Origin: Mangrovactinospora gilvigrisea
GTDB taxonomy: Bacteria; Actinomycetota; Actinomycetes; Streptomycetales; Streptomycetaceae
DNA: 45,324 nucleotides
Assembly: GCF_001879105.1 (NCBI RefSeq)
Contig: NZ_MLCF01000128.1
Span: 1 to 45,324 of the forward strand
Direction of reading: 5' to 3'
Below the pieces are notes generated by a model. It had not been told where the DNA came from. It searched no databases and saw only the letters and a list, made by a program, of their open reading frames with translations. Made by a program: the position numbers and the translations under genes. Below, one piece after another: positions 15,238 to 23,038 of the stretch (the first letter of the stretch is position 1; each line of letters begins with the position of its first letter).

Positions 15238-15249
15238 GCAAGCGTTTGC
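15238..15249. promoter_or_regulatory. LacI-family-type operator upstream of the GH95-like genes
   Basis: GCAAGCGTTTGC is a near-palindrome (10 of 12 positions) with the central CG and the GCAA/TTGC ends typical of LacI-family operators. It lies 44 bp upstream of the first GH95-like ATG, so it would control the two-gene operon. No LacI-type regulator gene is present in the window. Confidence 0.6.
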
Positions 15250-15293
15250 ACCGAGCCCTGGTGCATCCGAAGACATCCGAGGTATGGTTCCGC

Positions 15294-17561
15294 ATGACCG
15301 CGGACACCGCCCCCTGGCGCAGCGCCCTCGCCGATGCCGACATGGTCTGGCAGCGCATCCCGACCACCTGGTACGAGGGCCCGTTCCTCGGCAATGGCGG
15401 CCTCGGCTCCGGCATCTACGCAGAGCCCGCGGAACCCGCGGACCCCGCGAATGCGGACAGGCCCATCCGCCGGCTCCGCTTCAACGTGCAGCACAGCGAA
15501 GTGCAGGACCACCGCCCCCGGTTCGGCACCCTGTGGGGCCTCGCCCGCCTCCCCATCGGGCACTTCACCCTCACCACCGCCGGCGACATCACCGCCCTCG
15601 ACTGGCGCCTCGACCTGTGGAACGCCGAGCTCACCGGCACCGTCACCACCACCGCCGGCATCCTCCGCCTCCGCGCCCTCGTGCACGCCGAGCGCGACGT
15701 CCTCACCGTCCGGCTCACGCCGGGCCGCGGCGAGTCCGCCGCCACCTGGACCTGGACCGCCGCCGAGGCGATCAGCCCCCGCGTGCACAGCCCCCGCCCG
15801 CGCCCCACCGGGTACACCGGCAACGACCCCGCCGTCCTCGACGGCGACCAGTCCTTCGCGGTCACCGCCCACGCCCGCGGTGCCTCCGTCCAGCACCTGC
15901 TCGCCGGCGGCGGCCACACCACCGCCTGGCGCCAGACCGTCGCGGCGGACGGCACCGCCACCCTCGCCGTCGGCCTCGCGCACGCCTTCCCCGGCGACGC
16001 CCACCCCGCCGCGGCCGCCGCCCTCGTCGAAGCCGAAGCCGAAGCCGAAGCCGACGCCGACACAGCCGCGCACCGCGCCTGGTGGCACGCGTTCTACCCG
16101 AAGAGCTTCCTCTCCGTCCCCGACGCCCGGCTGCAGGCCTTCTACTGGATCCAGCTGTACAAGACCGCCTCCGCCACCCGCCGCGACCGCCCCGTCATGG
16201 CCACCTGCGGACCGTGGCTGGAGCCCACCCCGTGGCCAGCCACCTGGTGGAACCTCAACGTCCAGCTGGAGTACTGGCTCATCCAGGGCAGCAACCACAT
16301 CGACCAACTCGACTCCCTGACCCGCGCCCTCGCCGAGCACGCCGACCGCCTCGGCGACGCCCTCGCCCCCGCCTACCGCGCGGACGGCGCCGGCCTCCCC
16401 CGCACCACCGACATCCACCTCGCCGGCGGCGGGCCCACCGACGGCACCGACCCCGGCCACGGCGTCGGCGTCCCCGGCGAGGCCGACCCCACCCCCGAGA
16501 TCGGCAACCTCGCCTGGGCGCTGCACAACGTCTGGCTGACGTACCGCCACACCATGGACGAGGCCCTGCTGCGCGACACCGTCTTCCCGCTGCTCCGCCG
16601 GTGCGTCGCCTACTACCTGCGGTTCCTCGCCGCCGGCCCGGACGGCTTCCTGCACCTGCCGCTCACCTACTCGCCGGAGTACGGCACCGCCACCGACGTC
16701 AACTACGACCTGGCGCTGATCCGCTGGGGCTGCGCCACTCTCCTCGACGCGGCCCGCGTCCTGGGCGTGGACGACCCGTCGGCCGCCGCCTGGGAGGACA
16801 CCCTCAAGCGCCTCACCCCCTACCCGGTGGACGGCACCGGTCTGATGATCGGGGCCGGCACCCCGCTCGCCACGTCCCACCGGCACTACTCGCACCTGCT
16901 GATGATCTTCCCGCTGCACCTGATGACCTGGGAGCAGCCCGAGCACCGCGCGCTCATCGAGCGGTCCCTCGCGCACTGGGTGGGCTTCACCGGCGCGCTG
17001 CAGGGCTACACCTTCACCGGCGCCGCCTCGATCGCCGCGGGCATGGGGGACGGCGACCGCGCGCAGGGCTATCTGGAGCAGCTGCTCGCCGAGTTCATCA
17101 AGCCCAACACCATGTACCAGGAGTCCGGTCCGGTCATCGAGACGCCGCTGTCCGCGGTGCGCTCGCTGCAGGACATGGTCTGCCAGTCCTGGGGCGGGGT
17201 GCTCCGCCTCTTCCCGGCGGTCCCGTCCGCCTGGGACGACGTCCGGCTGCAGGACTTCCGCACCGAGGGCGCCTTCCTGCTCGCCGCCGAGCGGCGGGCC
17301 GGCCGCACCGCCTGGATGCGGATCCGCAGCGAGGCGGGGGCGCCCTGCGTGCTCCGCAGCGATCTGGGCGCCGCGGTCGAGGTGCGCGATGCGGACGGCC
17401 GCACCGTGCCCCACGAGACCCTGGACAACGGGGATCTGCGGCTGCATCTTGCGGCGGGGGAGGAGGCGCTGGTGCACCCGGCGGGCACACCGCGCCCGTC
17501 CACCGCCCTCGGCCCGGTCGCCCCCGGCGCCCCGGCCGCCCGCTGGGGCCTGCCCGCCTGA
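15294..17561 (+). CDS. GH95-like glycoside hydrolase, cytoplasmic
   Basis: A 755-residue protein resembling the alpha-L-fucosidase/galactosidase family GH95. An N-terminal beta-rich domain is followed by a linker with an EAEAEAEADAD run near residue 250, an (alpha/alpha)6 barrel and a C-terminal beta domain. Catalytic-region marks are WWNLNVQLEYW with the Asn pair at N320/N322, SPE with E462, HRHYSHL at 529, and VIETP with E616. Canonical GH95 has IDGNFG at the last position, with a catalytic Asp; here it is Glu with Thr-Pro following. No signal peptide is present, so it should act on imported sugars. ATG 15294 has GAGG upstream. It precedes an exported paralogue by 41 bp. The substrate is unknown; a fucose- or galactose-type residue is only a family guess. 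Confidence 0.78.
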   Translation: MTADTAPWRSALADADMVWQRIPTTWYEGPFLGNGGLGSGIYAEPAEPADPANADRPIRRLRFNVQHSEVQDHRPRFGTLWGLARLPIGHFTLTTAGDITALDWRLDLWNAELTGTVTTTAGILRLRALVHAERDVLTVRLTPGRGESAATWTWTAAEAISPRVHSPRPRPTGYTGNDPAVLDGDQSFAVTAHARGASVQHLLAGGGHTTAWRQTVAADGTATLAVGLAHAFPGDAHPAAAAALVEAEAEAEADADTAAHRAWWHAFYPKSFLSVPDARLQAFYWIQLYKTASATRRDRPVMATCGPWLEPTPWPATWWNLNVQLEYWLIQGSNHIDQLDSLTRALAEHADRLGDALAPAYRADGAGLPRTTDIHLAGGGPTDGTDPGHGVGVPGEADPTPEIGNLAWALHNVWLTYRHTMDEALLRDTVFPLLRRCVAYYLRFLAAGPDGFLHLPLTYSPEYGTATDVNYDLALIRWGCATLLDAARVLGVDDPSAAAWEDTLKRLTPYPVDGTGLMIGAGTPLATSHRHYSHLLMIFPLHLMTWEQPEHRALIERSLAHWVGFTGALQGYTFTGAASIAAGMGDGDRAQGYLEQLLAEFIKPNTMYQESGPVIETPLSAVRSLQDMVCQSWGGVLRLFPAVPSAWDDVRLQDFRTEGAFLLAAERRAGRTAWMRIRSEAGAPCVLRSDLGAAVEVRDADGRTVPHETLDNGDLRLHLAAGEEALVHPAGTPRPSTALGPVAPGAPAARWGLPA
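16029..16052. repeat. Four tandem GAAGCC hexamers inside a coding region
   Basis: GAAGCC repeated four times encodes Glu-Ala repeats, followed by GACGCCGAC for Asp-Ala-Asp, in the linker between the N-terminal beta domain and the barrel of the cytoplasmic GH95-like enzyme. Unit 6 keeps the frame, so length variation would be tolerated. Confidence 0.8.
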
Positions 17562-17602
17562 GCGTCCGTCAGCACACCGCCCGATCAAGGAGGGAACATC
17601 CG

Positions 17603-19924
17603 ATGAGTGAGGTCTCCCGACGAGAGGTGCTCGGACTCGGTGCGGCGGTCGCGGGAGGGGCCGCCATGGTGGCGGAGCCCGCGGGCGGCGGACCGGCCGC
17701 CGCCGACGTCCCCTCCGGAGGGGACCCGCACCGCGCGCTGCTCGCCACCGCCGACCCGCTGTGGCGCCGGCTGCCCGCCGACTGGCGGCAGGGCCCGTTC
17801 CTCGGCGACGGCCTCCTCGGCGTCCAGCTCTACGCCGGCGACGACGCCCGCACCCTCACCTGGATGCTGGGCCACTCCGAGGTGCAGGACCAGCGACCCC
17901 AGTGGGAGGCCGGCATCGGCCTCTCCCGGCTGCCGGTCGGCTCCCTCGCCTGGACGTTCAACGGCGAGATCACCGCCGTCGACTGGCGCCTCGACCTGTG
18001 GGACGCCGAGCTGCGCGGCAGCGTCACCACCACCCGCGGCTCCGTCGAGTTCCGCGCCCAGGCGCTCAACGCCGAGGCCGCGCTGCTCGTCGAGATCCGC
18101 CCCGGCGCCGGCGAGCGCGATGCCGCCTGGCGCTTCGATCCGCTGCCGTCCGCCACCGACCGCACCAAGAACCGGCCCCCGGACTACACCCCCAACCCCG
18201 CCCCCGAGCGCACCGTCCGCGAGGGCGTCGACCTCACCCGCCAGCCGCTCGCCGCCGGCGGCGACTACGCCACCGCCTGGCGCCTCGCCGACAGCGGCGA
18301 CGAGTCCGGCAGCCAGGTGCTGGCCTGCGCCGTCCGCTACCGCTACCCCCAGGGCGGCGCCGCCGACGAGGCGCAGGGCGCCGTCCAGCGGCTGCTCAAC
18401 GAGACCCCGGATGCGCTGGTGCGCCGCCACCGCCACTGGTGGAACGGCTACTTCACGCGCAGCTGGCTCTCCGTCCCCGACAAGACCGTGCAGAGCTTCT
18501 ACTGGATCCAGGTCTACAAGCTCGCCGCCGCCACCCGCCGGCACGCCCCGGTCACCGCGGAGTGGGGGCCGTGGTACCCGTGGAAGGACCCCTGGACGGC
18601 CGTCTGGTGGAACCTCAACGCCCAGGTCGCCTACTGGCCGATCCACGGCTCCAACCACACCGCCGAACTCGACGCGATCACCCGGACGTTCGCCGAGCAC
18701 TCCGGCAACCTCCCGCAGTCGCTGGACGCCCCCTACCGCGACCGCCCCGACCTCGCCGCTCTCGCCCACCCCTCCGACCGCAGCCTGCGCCCCGGCGCGC
18801 ACACCGTCGGGGTCCCCGGCACGGCGCACATCACCGACAACTTCGGCAACCTCATCTGGGCGCTGCACAACGTCTGGCTCTCCTACCGGCACACCCTGGA
18901 CGCCTCGATCCTCCGCGAGGTGCTGCACCCGCTGCTCACCCGGGCCGTCAACTTCTACGCCGAGTTCCTCACCGAGGGCGAGGACGGCCTGCTGCACCTC
19001 GCCACCACCCGCTCCCCGGAGTACGCGAACGCCGAGGACTGCACCTACGACCTCTCGCTGCTGCGCTGGGGGTGCGCGACGCTGCTGGAGTCCGCGGCGG
19101 TCCTCGGGTTGGACGGCGAGCCGGACGCCAAGCGCTGGCAGGCGATCCTCGACCGGCTGACGCCCTATCACGCCGATCCCGAGCAGGGCGTGCTGATCGG
19201 CGCGGACGTCCCGCTCGCCGACTCCCACCGGCACTTCTCGCACCTGCTGTGGCTCTACCCGCTCTTCGAGAAGACCTGGGCCTCGGCCGGCGACCGCGAG
19301 GCAATGCGCCGCACCTTCGACCACTGGGCGTCCATGCAGTCCGCCTGGCACGGCTACAGCCTCGCCGCGGCCTGCTCGATGCTGGCCGCGATGGACGCCG
19401 GCGACGAGGGACTCGGCTACCTCACGCGGCTGCTGGACGGCGAGGTGATCGGCAACACCGTGCTCACCGAGAACACCTTCTACCGGGAGGGCGGCAACGG
19501 GGCGATCGAGACGCCGTTCTGCGCCGCCCAGTCGGTGCTGGACCTGGTCGGCCAGAGCTGGGGCGGGGTGCTCCGGCCGTTCGCCGCGCTGCCCTCGGAC
19601 TGGCCGGACGCGTCGATCGCCGGGATGCGGATGCAGGGCGCCTTCCTCGTCGACGCGGACCGCCGCGCGGGCGCCACGGCGTGGGTGCGGGTCCGCAGCG
19701 AGCGGGGCGCGCCGTGCGTGCTGCGCCCGGGCATCGAGGGCGAGTTGGCGGTCGACGGCGCCGAGTGGGAGCCGGCCGGCACCGATCCGGCGTTCGGCGG
19801 CCGGCTGATCCGGCTTCGCCTCGAACCCGGCGGCGAGGCGCTGATCCATCCTGCCGGCCCCCGCCCCGGCACGCCCCCGCGGAACGTCCCCGGCCCCGAC
19901 GTGCCACAGTGGGGCCTGCCGTAG
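17603..19924 (+). CDS. GH95-like glycoside hydrolase, Tat-exported paralogue
   Basis: A 773-residue paralogue of the preceding enzyme with a Tat signal peptide (SRREVLGLGAAVAGGAAM, then an Ala-rich cleavage zone), so it should fold in the cytoplasm and act outside. It keeps the same marks: WWNLNAQVAYW with N337/N339, SPE with E473, HRHFSHLL, and AIETP with E636 where canonical GH95 has IDGN. ATG 17603 has a perfect AAGGAGG 9 nt upstream. With the cytoplasmic partner it suggests two-stage breakdown: a polymer or glycoside trimmed outside, and imported pieces trimmed inside. The nearby sugar ABC importer and ThuA/Gfo-Idh genes could belong to the same route, but they are separate transcription units. 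Confidence 0.8.
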   Translation: MSEVSRREVLGLGAAVAGGAAMVAEPAGGGPAAADVPSGGDPHRALLATADPLWRRLPADWRQGPFLGDGLLGVQLYAGDDARTLTWMLGHSEVQDQRPQWEAGIGLSRLPVGSLAWTFNGEITAVDWRLDLWDAELRGSVTTTRGSVEFRAQALNAEAALLVEIRPGAGERDAAWRFDPLPSATDRTKNRPPDYTPNPAPERTVREGVDLTRQPLAAGGDYATAWRLADSGDESGSQVLACAVRYRYPQGGAADEAQGAVQRLLNETPDALVRRHRHWWNGYFTRSWLSVPDKTVQSFYWIQVYKLAAATRRHAPVTAEWGPWYPWKDPWTAVWWNLNAQVAYWPIHGSNHTAELDAITRTFAEHSGNLPQSLDAPYRDRPDLAALAHPSDRSLRPGAHTVGVPGTAHITDNFGNLIWALHNVWLSYRHTLDASILREVLHPLLTRAVNFYAEFLTEGEDGLLHLATTRSPEYANAEDCTYDLSLLRWGCATLLESAAVLGLDGEPDAKRWQAILDRLTPYHADPEQGVLIGADVPLADSHRHFSHLLWLYPLFEKTWASAGDREAMRRTFDHWASMQSAWHGYSLAAACSMLAAMDAGDEGLGYLTRLLDGEVIGNTVLTENTFYREGGNGAIETPFCAAQSVLDLVGQSWGGVLRPFAALPSDWPDASIAGMRMQGAFLVDADRRAGATAWVRVRSERGAPCVLRPGIEGELAVDGAEWEPAGTDPAFGGRLIRLRLEPGGEALIHPAGPRPGTPPRNVPGPDVPQWGLP

Positions 19925-19951
19925 GCCGGTGCTCGCTCGCGCGCTTCCCCG

Positions 19952-19985
19952 CGCCCCTGACGGGGCACGCGGGTGCGCAGGGGCG
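19952..19985 (+). terminator. Terminator hairpin after the GH95-like operon
   Basis: CGCCCCTG (19952-19959) pairs with CAGGGGCG (19978-19985), and a smaller GCCCC/GGGGC stem lies inside at 19953-19966. It starts 28 nt after the stop codon. Confidence 0.5.
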
Positions 19986-20066
19986 GCCAACAGGGGCCAC
20001 GGGATTCTCACCGACTTCTCACCGGCGCTCGACACGTCTCTCAACCGCGCACGCCAACCTGAGGTC

Positions 20067-20228
20067 GTGACCACAGAACCGCGCCGTTCCCGCAAGGCCG
20101 TGCTGAGCCGCATAGCGGCCATCGCGCTGCTCGCGCTCGCGCTCGCCGTCATCTGGGCCGCCGCCACCCAGCCGGCCGGCGCGGACTCCCGCGCCGGCGT
20201 CAATCTGACGGTGGTGGCCCGCCGCTGA
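20067..20228 (+). CDS. Small single-span membrane or secreted peptide, unknown function
   Basis: A 53-codon frame from GTG 20067 with GAGG a few bases upstream (short spacing). The product has a basic start (TTEPRRSRKAVLSRI), one strongly hydrophobic stretch (AAIALLALALAVIWAAA) and a 20-residue polar tail ending VVARR. That pattern fits a small membrane protein or a secreted peptide with a signal sequence (possible cleavage after AGA). Its 3' end overlaps the convergent TetR gene by 29 bp. A TTCTCACCG repeat upstream (20005-20024 area) may be promoter-related. No family was recognised. Confidence 0.5.
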   Translation: MTTEPRRSRKAVLSRIAAIALLALALAVIWAAATQPAGADSRAGVNLTVVARR

Positions 20229-20832
20229 GTGCCGCCAGCGCCGCCGCCGAGGCGGACGCCAGCCGGTCCAGGTGCCCCTCGGGCAGCGGCGTGCGGACCA
20301 CCGCCACGCGCCAGTAGAGCGGGCCGATCACCAGGTCCAGCGCGGCGTCCGCGTCCAGGTCGCCGGCGAGCTCGCCGCGCTCCCGCGCATGCTTGAGGAC
20401 CACCGCGCTGATGCCGCGCTGCGCCTCGCGCAGCGCCGTCGCCAGCGTCGCCGCGATCTCCGGATTGCGGGCCGCCTCGGCGAGCAGGTCGGGGATGATC
20501 TGCGAGGCGAGCTTGTGGCGCAGCGCCCAGTTGAGGAAGCCGAGCAGCAGCCGCAGGTCGCCGGTGAGGCTCCCGGTGTCGGGCACCGGCATCCCCATCC
20601 GGGCGATCTCCGAGACCGCGTCGATGACCATCGGCAGCTTGGACTTCCAGCGGCGGTAGACGGCCGTCTTGCCGACGCCGGCGCGGCGCGCCACGGCCTC
20701 GATCGACAGCCGCCCGTAGCCGACCGCCGCAAGCTCCTGGAACGTGGCCGCGCGGATCGCCTCGGTGACGTCCTCGCGGAGCACGGCGGCTCCCGCGGGC
20801 GCACGGCGGGCCCTCTGCTGACCGGTTGTCAT
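20200..20832 (-). CDS. TetR-family transcriptional regulator
   Basis: A 210-residue TetR repressor with the HTH at about residues 22-65 (LSIEAVARRAGVGKTAVYRRW) and a C-terminal domain of the TetR_C_11-like kind (LRHKLASQIIPDLLAEAARNPEIA, then LDLVIGPLYWRVAV). It is divergent from the orphan ABC permease gene, with a perfect 24-bp palindrome between them at 20909-20932, so it probably represses that permease. The start ATG at 20832 has a weak ribosome site; an ATG 4 codons upstream on the same strand is out of frame. Its 3' end overlaps a small convergent frame. Confidence 0.9.
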   Translation of the reverse strand: MTTGQQRARRAPAGAAVLREDVTEAIRAATFQELAAVGYGRLSIEAVARRAGVGKTAVYRRWKSKLPMVIDAVSEIARMGMPVPDTGSLTGDLRLLLGFLNWALRHKLASQIIPDLLAEAARNPEIAATLATALREAQRGISAVVLKHARERGELAGDLDADAALDLVIGPLYWRVAVVRTPLPEGHLDRLASASAAALAALSGGPPPSD

Positions 20833-20908
20833 GAGCCCATGCTAACGGGCCACGACGATACGGTTGCGTTCCGACGTGGAAATGGCCTACGGTCTACCCC
20901 GTCGGACA

Positions 20909-20932
20909 CGTCGCTACGGGACCGTAGCGACG
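20909..20932. promoter_or_regulatory. TetR operator: perfect 24-bp palindrome
   Basis: CGTCGCTACGG (20909-20919) and CCGTAGCGACG (20922-20932) are perfect inverted repeats with a 2-bp spacer, 27 bp before the permease ATG and 77 bp from the TetR ATG. Size, symmetry and position fit a TetR operator. Confidence 0.8.
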
Positions 20933-20958
20933 TCGCGGAGAGGGCGGAGGGAGGGCGC

Positions 20959-21816
20959 ATGCGCATGGTGCAGCCGGCCCTCGCCCGCGCCGGATCCCGT
21001 CCCGGCCCCGCCGTCTACGCGGGGCGGCTGTGGCGGGCCCGCCACTTCACCGCCGCCTTCGCCGGCGCCCGGCTCGCGGTGCCCGTCGCCCCCACCACGC
21101 TGGGCGGCGCCTGGCTGCTGCTCACCCCGCTGCTCAACGCGGTGATCGCCTACCTCCTCTACGGGGTGCTGCTCGGCGAGGCGAACGGCTTCGCCGACCG
21201 CGCCACCTATGTGGCCTTCGACGTCATCGGGGCGTTCGTCTTCACCTTCACCCAGGCCTCGCTGCTCGGCGGGACGCGCTGCGTGCGGGCCAACCTCGAC
21301 CTGGTGCGCGAGATCCGCTTCCCGACCGCCTGCCTGCCGCTCGCCGTGGTGCTGGCGGCGGGGCGTCAGCTGCTGCTCGCGCTCGGCGTGGGCGTGCTGC
21401 TGCTCGTCGCGTTCGGGCACCGCCCGGACGCCGGCTGGCTGTGGGCGCTGCCCGCGCTGGTGCTGCAGGCCGTCTTCAACGCCGGGTTGGCGCTGGGCGC
21501 GGCGCGGATCTCGGCGCGCACCGGCGAGGCGGCGCTCTTCGCGCCGTTCGTGGCGCGGGCGTGGACGTACGCGTCGGGCGTCGGCTACACCTTCACCCGG
21601 CTCGCGGCGGGGGCGCCGCGGCTGCTGCGCACCGCGATAGAGGTGGACCCGCCCGCGGTCTACATGAACCTGGTGCGCGGTGCCCTCATCGGCCGGGCCG
21701 CCTCCCGCGGACTGCCCGGGCACGCCTGGGCGCTGGCCCTCGGCTGGGCGTTGATCGCCGCCGCGGCCGGCTACCTCGGCTTCTGGCAGGGGGAGGGCAC
21801 CTATGGCCAGGGCTGA
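20959..21816 (+). CDS. Orphan ABC-2 type permease (TagG/Wzm-like)
   Basis: A 285-residue polysaccharide-export type permease with six membrane spans. It is a clear paralogue of the permease at 28539-29510: LLTPLLNAVIAYLLYGVLLG against VLTPLLNILVYYFVFGVLLG, VFTFTQASLLGGTR against IFTFTQQAVLQGTR, NPAAVYIDL-like VDPPAVYMNL, and a shared C-terminal YGQG/YGRG ending. ATG 20959 has GGAGGGAGGG upstream. No ATPase gene follows; the next gene is a convergent metal exporter. In the paralogue the ATPase overlaps the permease end, so the partner here has been lost or is supplied in trans, possibly by the ATPase at 29503. Control by the divergent TetR is likely. Confidence 0.87.
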   Translation: MRMVQPALARAGSRPGPAVYAGRLWRARHFTAAFAGARLAVPVAPTTLGGAWLLLTPLLNAVIAYLLYGVLLGEANGFADRATYVAFDVIGAFVFTFTQASLLGGTRCVRANLDLVREIRFPTACLPLAVVLAAGRQLLLALGVGVLLLVAFGHRPDAGWLWALPALVLQAVFNAGLALGAARISARTGEAALFAPFVARAWTYASGVGYTFTRLAAGAPRLLRTAIEVDPPAVYMNLVRGALIGRAASRGLPGHAWALALGWALIAAAAGYLGFWQGEGTYGQG

Positions 21817-21834
21817 CGGACACCCGGGCGGGCC

Positions 21835-22773
21835 TCAACCGCAGCGCGAGGCCTCGTGGTCCGCATGCCCCGCCGGCTCCAGCTGCAACGTCGAGTGGTC
21901 CAGGTCGAAGTGCCCGCCCAGGCACCGCTGCAGCTCGTCCAGGAGCCGGTCGTGCTCCGCCCGCCCCAGCTCCTCGTCGTCGTCCACCACGACGTGCGCC
22001 GACAGCACCGGCAGCCCCGACGTCAGCGTCCACGCGTGCAGGTCGTGGACGTCGGCGACGCGCGGGTGCTCCAGCAGGTGGCGCCGCACCTCGGTGATGT
22101 CCACGCCCTCGGGGACGCTCTCCAGCAGGACGTCCAGCCCGCGGCGCAGCAGCTTCCAGGTGCGCGGCAGGATCATCACCGCGATGAGCACCGAGGCGAC
22201 CGCGTCCGCGCGGTACCAGCCGGTGGCCCAGATCACCGCGGACGAGACCACCACGGCCGCCGCGCCCAGCGCGTCGGAGAGCACCTCCAGGAAGGCGCCC
22301 CGGACGTTGAGGCTCTCCGCCTGCCCGCGGCGCAGCAGCATCAGCGAGACGCTGTTGCCGGCGACCGCCAGCAGCGCGAACGCCGCGGCCGGGCCGGCGC
22401 CGACCTCGGGCGGGGCGGCGAACCGCGCCACGGCCTGCCACAGGATCACCCCGGCGAGCACGAAGAGCAGCAGCGCGTTGCCGACCGCGGCGAGCACCTC
22501 CGCGCGGGCCAGGCCGAAGGTGCGGCGGGCGGTGGCCGGCTTGTTCGCCAGGTGGACGGCGAGCAGCGCGGTGGCCACGCCCAGCGCGTCGGCGGCCATG
22601 TGCCCGGCGTCCGCGAGCAGCCCCAGCGAGCCGGTGGCCAGCCCGCCGACCACCTCGACGAGCATGATCGCGCAGGTGATGGCGAGGACCGTGCGCAGCC
22701 GCCCGCGATGCGCGGCGGCGGCGGTGCGCAGCCCCGCTCCGTGGTCGTGTCCGTGGTCGTGCCCGGCACCCAT
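21835..22773 (-). CDS. Cation diffusion facilitator (Zn2+/Cd2+/Co2+ exporter, CzcD/ZitB-like)
   Basis: A 312-residue CDF transporter with a His-rich N-terminus (GHDHGHDHG), six membrane helices and a C-terminal metal-binding cytoplasmic domain (ITEVRRHLLEHPRVADVHDLHAWTLTSG). Metal-site motifs are DAGHMAADALG in helix 2 and EVLSDALG in helix 5. It exports divalent metal in exchange for H+. The ATG at 22773 has GGGGAGG 8 nt upstream; the open frame further upstream lacks a site and homology. A palindrome of the kind bound by ArsR/SmtB metal sensors lies upstream at 22842-22861. Confidence 0.92.
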   Translation of the reverse strand: MGAGHDHGHDHGAGLRTAAAAHRGRLRTVLAITCAIMLVEVVGGLATGSLGLLADAGHMAADALGVATALLAVHLANKPATARRTFGLARAEVLAAVGNALLLFVLAGVILWQAVARFAAPPEVGAGPAAAFALLAVAGNSVSLMLLRRGQAESLNVRGAFLEVLSDALGAAAVVVSSAVIWATGWYRADAVASVLIAVMILPRTWKLLRRGLDVLLESVPEGVDITEVRRHLLEHPRVADVHDLHAWTLTSGLPVLSAHVVVDDDEELGRAEHDRLLDELQRCLGGHFDLDHSTLQLEPAGHADHEASRCG

Positions 22774-22841
22774 ACCGCGCGCCTCCCCAGGCGATCGAGA
22801 TCGTCGGCGTTCGCAAACGACCTCCAGTGAACACCGATGAC

Positions 22842-22861
22842 TGTTCATTCGCAAATGAACA
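22842..22861. promoter_or_regulatory. Palindromic operator upstream of the CDF gene
   Basis: TGTTCATT (22842-22849) and AATGAACA (22854-22861) are perfect 8-bp inverted repeats with a 4-bp spacer, about 70 bp before the CDF ATG. The local sequence is AT-rich against the genome. It resembles ArsR/SmtB-type metal-sensor sites rather than a Zur box. No such regulator gene is in the window. Confidence 0.6.
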
Positions 22862-23038
22862 ATGAATGTTGTAACCATTCCCAACAACGCGGCCCGAGGA
22901 GGAGACGATGAGGACGGATCGGGCACCGGTCCGCCCCGCGGCGAGCGCCGTTCCGGATGCCGATATCCTTTGCCGCTGACTTGAGGTCATGAAAGCCCGT
23001 CACCAGCCGTGCGCCAGCACTTCAGGGAGTGAGTTCGT

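Noticed and set aside
15284..19924. A single 1546-codon frame joining the two GH95-like genes
   Set aside because: It reads the first gene in a shadow frame. The first gene has its own frame and stop at 17561, and the second has a perfect ribosome site and Tat signal at 17603.
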